Of a DNA stretch of 15,249 nt, positions 12,372 through 15,249 are shown one piece after another. Under the pieces are notes generated by a model. The model saw nothing but the letters and a program-made list of their open reading frames with translations. It ran no database searches and was not told the DNA's origin. Both the position numbers and the translations under genes were made by a program. How positions within the stretch are numbered: position 1 is the stretch's first letter; each line of letters opens with the position of its first letter. The DNA comes from an uncultured Candidatus Saccharibacteria bacterium (GTDB taxonomy: Bacteria > Patescibacteriota > Saccharimonadia > Saccharimonadales > UBA4665): positions 1-15,249 of the forward strand of contig CALBGR010000022.1 in the NCBI GenBank assembly GCA_937892705.1. Direction: 5' to 3'.

Positions 12372-12854
12372 TTACATCATGGTCGAATCGCTACCGAGTC
12401 GGGTGAGTAAGGTAATCAACTCACCTTTCTCTAGCTGCTGCGTATTGATGTTCTGCTGATGCGCTATGATAGCACCTTCTATGATGCGTTTTACATCAAT
12501 GGCACTTTTGCGGCTTAGAAAATTAATACGCAGTGGGTCGGTGCCGTAAATGCGCGTGAAAATGCTGAGCGAGCCAAAAAAAGGACCGGTGTCGATTTCG
12601 ATATTTAATATGTCTTCGTGTTGTAGACTAATCACATCAGCAGTTTTGAAAAACATCCGCCGCATAATAGCTACCTTCATACGGCTGACAGCGATGGTAT
12701 CTGGGAAGAGTACAAATGGAAAGGTGCTCTGCGCCTTAATGAGCACATCCTGTGCGTTATCAACCACTTTTTCTAATTCTTCGCGCTGCTCTTGTTGAGT
12801 CGGTGGTCCTTGTTCGTTCACAGGTTTATCCTGTTTATCTTCGTCAGGACTCAT
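12372..12854 (-). CDS. PH-like-domain protein, hypothetical
   Basis: A 160-residue protein. Residues 1-30 are polar (Asp, Lys, Gln, Pro). Residues about 44-130 alternate strands and end in a helix in the manner of bacterial PH-like (bPH) domains: FPFVLFPDTIAVSRMKVAI, then a strand (VISLQHEDILNIEIDTG), FGSLSIFTRIY, PLRINFLSRKSAIDVKRIIEGAIIAH. This layout suggests a soluble binding domain, possibly for membranes or other proteins; no catalytic residues are visible. The SD GAGGAGGG sits 3-4 nt before the ATG. Family assignment is based on fold pattern only. Confidence 0.6.
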   Translation of the reverse strand: MSPDEDKQDKPVNEQGPPTQQEQREELEKVVDNAQDVLIKAQSTFPFVLFPDTIAVSRMKVAIMRRMFFKTADVISLQHEDILNIEIDTGPFFGSLSIFTRIYGTDPLRINFLSRKSAIDVKRIIEGAIIAHQQNINTQQLEKGELITLLTRLGSDSTMM

Positions 12855-12982
12855 ATACCCTCCTCTTTAAGGTACTTCCCAGTGTACGGGCAGTACTCAG
12901 TTAGGGCTGTAAAATACTTTGCAAAATTGAAGCGATTTATCTCTCGTGTTGGGCAGTGACCAGATTACAGAAGGTGAAGTAT

Positions 12983-13011
12983 TTGCTTAAATATATAAAC
13001 TATGATATAAT
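12983..13011 (+). promoter_or_regulatory. Promoter in the 12855-13130 gap
   Basis: TTGCTT (12983-12988), a 17-nt spacer, and TGA-TATAAT with a perfect hexamer at 13006-13011. Transcription would begin near 13018 and give a 5' leader of about 113 nt before the ATG at 13131. The leader holds two very short ORFs (13054-13068 and 13082-13102); I see no convincing terminator or riboswitch in it. Confidence 0.6.
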
Positions 13012-13130
13012 AAAAAGATACGGTAAGATTTCCGATTTATCTAGAAACAATATATGGGTTTGCATTAAAAGGGTTTCAGGGATGGTTATATTTTTGTGCT
13101 AAGGAATATATAAACTTCATAGTAGTAAAT

Positions 13131-13400
13131 ATGGAAAGTAAGTACCGTAAAGCAGTAAAACAAGAAAATGATTGCTGGCTTTCTGAAGAAGCTCAGGAGC
13201 TAGGAAAAGAGGCAGAATATTATTTGCAGCAGGCTCTTGAGCCAACATGGAAAAAAGTAGGTCGTGTTGTCGGCAGTGTATTTTGTAGTGAGTCTCTGAT
13301 AAAAGGGCTTTCGGGCATGGCCTGTATGGGCGGGTTGTTGCCTGTACTGTACCAAAGATCCGAAGACAAAACCCGATACTCAATATTAAGTTCTTGGTGA
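13131..13400 (+). CDS. Small hypothetical protein
   Basis: An 89-residue orphan. Residues 1-45 are charged and helical (KYRKAVKQEN, EEAQELGKEAEYYLQQALE). Residues about 57-72 (SLIKGLSGMACMGGLLPVL) are more hydrophobic with Gly and Cys and might be a weak membrane-associated segment. No family is recognised. Support comes from the good promoter upstream and the +-strand position facing a real gene. Against it, no SD precedes the ATG (AAGGA is 25 nt away). It overlaps the convergent beta-helix gene by 15 bp. Confidence 0.45.
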   Translation: MESKYRKAVKQENDCWLSEEAQELGKEAEYYLQQALEPTWKKVGRVVGSVFCSESLIKGLSGMACMGGLLPVLYQRSEDKTRYSILSSW

Positions 13401-14552
13401 CGGTGTCGTAGTGCGAGGTAGTGCATACTTTGGTTTATTTCGTGGCAGGGTTTGAAAAACTGTGCCGAGACCGAACCATAGCGCCAATAAGATTGCCAGG
13501 ATATTGATAAACGGTATGAAGTATAGGATAAGCAGCACAGCTGCACCTGCTAGCATTACCAGTATGGCGTTTTTGGCGCCGCCGCGTAGCAATATTCTGC
13601 CGAGCAGATAGGCGGCAAACGGGCCAGCCAAAAATAGCAGCACCACCCACACAAACCAGCCGAAGATTGCCAGCGGAATGCCGATTACGGTAAACATAAG
13701 ACCAATCAGTAGTATCGGTACCAAGATACTGGCTGCAAACCCGATGAGTACTGTCATGAGTGGGTTTGCAAGTGTGCGGTCGGTAGCTCGCTGGAAGATC
13801 TGCGGCATAAGAAGCACTAATACCAGCGCAATAAGCAACATGGAGACAAATAGGTACAGTGCAAACAGCCAGCTAAAGGCTAGTCCGAAAACTGGTTTGC
13901 TGTCGCTTGTCTGTTCGGTTTGGTGGTGGATAGTTCGGCCGGCTACTTGGGCACCGTTTTCCCTATCGAGCTGCTTTGGGCTGGTGTATTCCACATTGCC
14001 ACGGATGTTTGCGCTATTTCCAAGTGTTAGTTGATTGCCGGTTGACGTGACATTGCGGCCAACACGACTATTGATTGTTAGGTTCGTATTCGCTGCTGCT
14101 ATATCTCGGCCTACAGTACCATTGATTGCGGCATCCTGCCCTACAGTACTTATGTCTCCGTTTATGGTGCTTCGGGCACTGACAGTAAAGTCTTGGCTGG
14201 CGGCACTGACATTTCGTTGTATACGGCCGGTTATTGTCACATTCTGGCCAGCAAGCCGCACACTTCCCTCTACGGTGCCTGTTATTTGGATGTTTTGCCC
14301 GGCGCAGAGTACGTCACCGGTGATAGTGCCACTAATGTTGATGTTTTGCCCGGCGCAGATGACATCGCCATTTACGTTGCCTGCAACGTCAATATTGCGG
14401 CCTGAGGTATAGAGTGTGCTGTTGATTGTTTGGTCGCTGGAAATAGAGACTGCATTACCGCTTCTGAAGGTTTGCGCATTTGCAGTGGTTATGCCTATTG
14501 CAAGAGGAATGGCTGCAATGAGTCCGATAAGTAGCAGTTTGATGTGTTTCAT
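13386..14552 (-). CDS. Exported polymer-forming (bactofilin-like) beta-helix protein with C-terminal TM region
   Basis: A 388-residue envelope protein. A signal peptide (about 1-26, cleavage after ANA) is followed by about eight 17-19-residue repeats (about 45-188), for example ICAGQNINISGTITGDV and LCAGQNIQITGTVEGSV, matching the polymer-forming cytoskeletal/bactofilin-type right-handed beta-helix. A linker (190-222) leads to four or five transmembrane helices at about 225-250, 264-294, 296-318 and 330-364, then a Pro/Thr-rich tail. The helix would lie outside, unlike classical cytosolic bactofilins. Two turns carry a Cys at the same position (66 and 83). The start has a strong SD (AAGGAGAG, about 5 nt). 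It may be a surface scaffold or a stress-related membrane protein; the role is not known. Confidence 0.8.
   Translation of the reverse strand: MKHIKLLLIGLIAAIPLAIGITTANAQTFRSGNAVSISSDQTINSTLYTSGRNIDVAGNVNGDVICAGQNINISGTITGDVLCAGQNIQITGTVEGSVRLAGQNVTITGRIQRNVSAASQDFTVSARSTINGDISTVGQDAAINGTVGRDIAAANTNLTINSRVGRNVTSTGNQLTLGNSANIRGNVEYTSPKQLDRENGAQVAGRTIHHQTEQTSDSKPVFGLAFSWLFALYLFVSMLLIALVLVLLMPQIFQRATDRTLANPLMTVLIGFAASILVPILLIGLMFTVIGIPLAIFGWFVWVVLLFLAGPFAAYLLGRILLRGGAKNAILVMLAGAAVLLILYFIPFINILAILLALWFGLGTVFQTLPRNKPKYALPRTTTPSPRT
14289..14359 (-). repeat. Internal repeat of the beta-helix gene
   Basis: Twenty bases at 14289-14308 recur exactly at 14340-14359, 51 bp (17 codons) apart. This is one beta-helix turn duplicated recently enough for the DNA to remain identical over its core. 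Confidence 0.7.
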
Positions 14553-14677
14553 AAGCTCTCCTTGGCGGTAATTGTCAGACTATAAGATAACAATACGAAT
14601 AACACGTATGCAGTGCTGTAAAATTATCCACAATTTTGACGTTCGCAGACAAAATACCGGATTTATGCTGCTTGCAG

Positions 14678-14683
14678 TATACT
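14678..14683 (+). promoter_or_regulatory. -10 element (TATACT) of the PPC-domain gene
   Basis: TATACT with 6 nt to the ATG at 14690, so +1 is predicted at the A of AUG. There is no SD. A convincing -35 is not visible at 16-18 nt. Confidence 0.45.
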
Positions 14684-14689
14684 TATGGT

Positions 14690-15124
14690 ATGGATTATCA
14701 AGTATCAGACCAAGGAGAAATACTGGTTATTCCGAGAGGTAAAGAGGTGCTTAAGGAGCTTGCTGATTATGCAGCTGCGCATACATTGCAAGGTGCATGG
14801 ATACAAGGTATTGGCGGTGCTGAACGTGTGACAATTGGGTTTTATGATATTGCAAGCAAAGTGTATCACTGGCGCACTATCACTGAGCCGCTTGAGATTT
14901 TAAGTCTACATGGTAATCTTGCGTGGGTAGATGAGAAGCCTGTTTGGCATATTCATGGCACATTTTCAGGTGCGGACTTTCAGGTGATTGGCGGACATGT
15001 GAAAGAATTAGTTGTGGGCCTGACGTGCGAATTGCTTGTGGTGCATACTGCTCAAACATTTACTCGTGCACATGACGATGAAACTGGCTTACAGCTTCTA
15101 AGAGCGTTGGCAAGTAAGGAATAA
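14690..15124 (+). CDS. PPC-domain (DUF296) protein
   Basis: A 144-residue protein consisting of one PPC/DUF296 domain, the fold shared by plant AT-hook proteins and small bacterial proteins. Marks are IQGIGGAERVTIGFYD (38-53), LEILSLHGNLAW (68-79), HIHGTFSG with His87 and His89, and VIGGHVKELVVGLTCEL with His103 (99-115); the three His are the usual metal-site positions of bacterial members. There is no AT-hook. These domains form trimers, and their biochemical role in bacteria is unclear. The frame continues upstream to 14636, but family alignment and the -10 element 6 nt before make the ATG at 14690 the likely start. Confidence 0.85.
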   Translation: MDYQVSDQGEILVIPRGKEVLKELADYAAAHTLQGAWIQGIGGAERVTIGFYDIASKVYHWRTITEPLEILSLHGNLAWVDEKPVWHIHGTFSGADFQVIGGHVKELVVGLTCELLVVHTAQTFTRAHDDETGLQLLRALASKE

Positions 15125-15129
15125 ATGTA

Positions 15130-15249
15130 CTAATGGGGGGTGCGCAGTTTTAAGCGGTTTCTTTGTTTGCGTTCTTCTTGGCAGCATCTATCAAGTGCTT
15201 TAATGTTTAGTAGCAAGGCTTCAGAAAGACGGATGTAGAGACCTTCGGC
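15130..15249 (-). CDS. C-terminal end of a - strand gene cut by the right edge
   Basis: An open frame on the - strand from the right edge ends at TAG (15132-15130) and gives 39 residues. The first part is amphipathic (LYIRLSEALLLNIKALD), followed by a basic Cys/Arg/Lys/Gln-rich tail. Its stop lies 5 bp after the convergent PPC gene stop, in keeping with the packing of this window. Too short to name. Confidence 0.5.
   Translation of the reverse strand, partial: AEGLYIRLSEALLLNIKALDRCCQEERKQRNRLKLRTPH

Noticed and set aside
14636..14689. N-terminal extension of the PPC protein by 18 residues.
   Set aside because: PPC domains begin close to the MDYQ start, and a TATACT element lies inside the proposed extension, 6 nt before the ATG.

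Overview
The window looks like a chromosomal segment of a small-genome bacterium. I lean towards the Patescibacteria/CPR, most likely a Saccharibacteria (TM7)-type lineage, but this is inference. The reasons are compact gene packing, many short genes that match broad folds but not named families, a membrane-anchored sortase pointing to a Gram-positive-type envelope, an isolated leuA with no other leu genes, and frequent leaderless-type starts. UGA appears to be a normal stop.

Layout. Left (1-1590): the tail of a + strand gene, a sortase on the - strand, then tRNA-Leu(CAA) with a strong hairpin terminator. The last 15 nt of the tRNA body plus the terminator are repeated exactly 179 bp downstream (1715-1769), around a 124-bp element. 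Next (1800-3554): a good sigma70-type promoter drives an HD protein with the full residue set of eukaryotic-type class I cyclic-nucleotide phosphodiesterases, tail to tail with a 2H-phosphoesterase-like gene. From 3646 to 10426 all genes are on the - strand: a degenerate NAD(P)HX-dehydratase-like protein, an MTH1-type Nudix hydrolase, proline iminopeptidase, a YjjX-type ITP/XTPase, 2-isopropylmalate synthase, a split guanylate-kinase-like gene, exonuclease III and a hexapeptide-repeat protein. Right (10579-15249): pyrH, a metallo-beta-lactamase-fold hydrolase, a small acidic protein, a PH-like-domain protein, a small orphan, a secreted beta-helix plus multi-TM protein, a PPC/DUF296 protein and the tail of a last gene cut by the window edge.

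The most interesting system lies upstream of leuA (7908-8046 on the - strand). A 25-residue leader peptide with 7 leucines, including three consecutive CUC codons, is followed by a rho-independent terminator. A 13-14 nt segment overlapping the leader stop codon is a perfect complement of the upstream arm of that terminator. This is the architecture of ribosome-mediated leucine attenuation, as in the enterobacterial leu leader, but here on an apparently leaderless transcript and in front of an IPMS that seems to lack the C-terminal leucine-binding domain.

A second window-wide pattern is that six starts (leuL, pyrH, yjjX, the NnrD-like gene, exonuclease III, the PPC gene) sit 6-8 nt after a -10-like hexamer, usually with an extended TGn, and without a Shine-Dalgarno. 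Other genes (leuA, the MBL-fold gene, the sortase, the beta-helix gene) have clear SD sequences, so both start modes coexist. Several genes belong to nucleotide and cofactor repair (8-oxo-dGTPase, ITPase, exonuclease III, NADHX-related), which suggests a housekeeping metabolite-repair neighbourhood rather than a mobile island.
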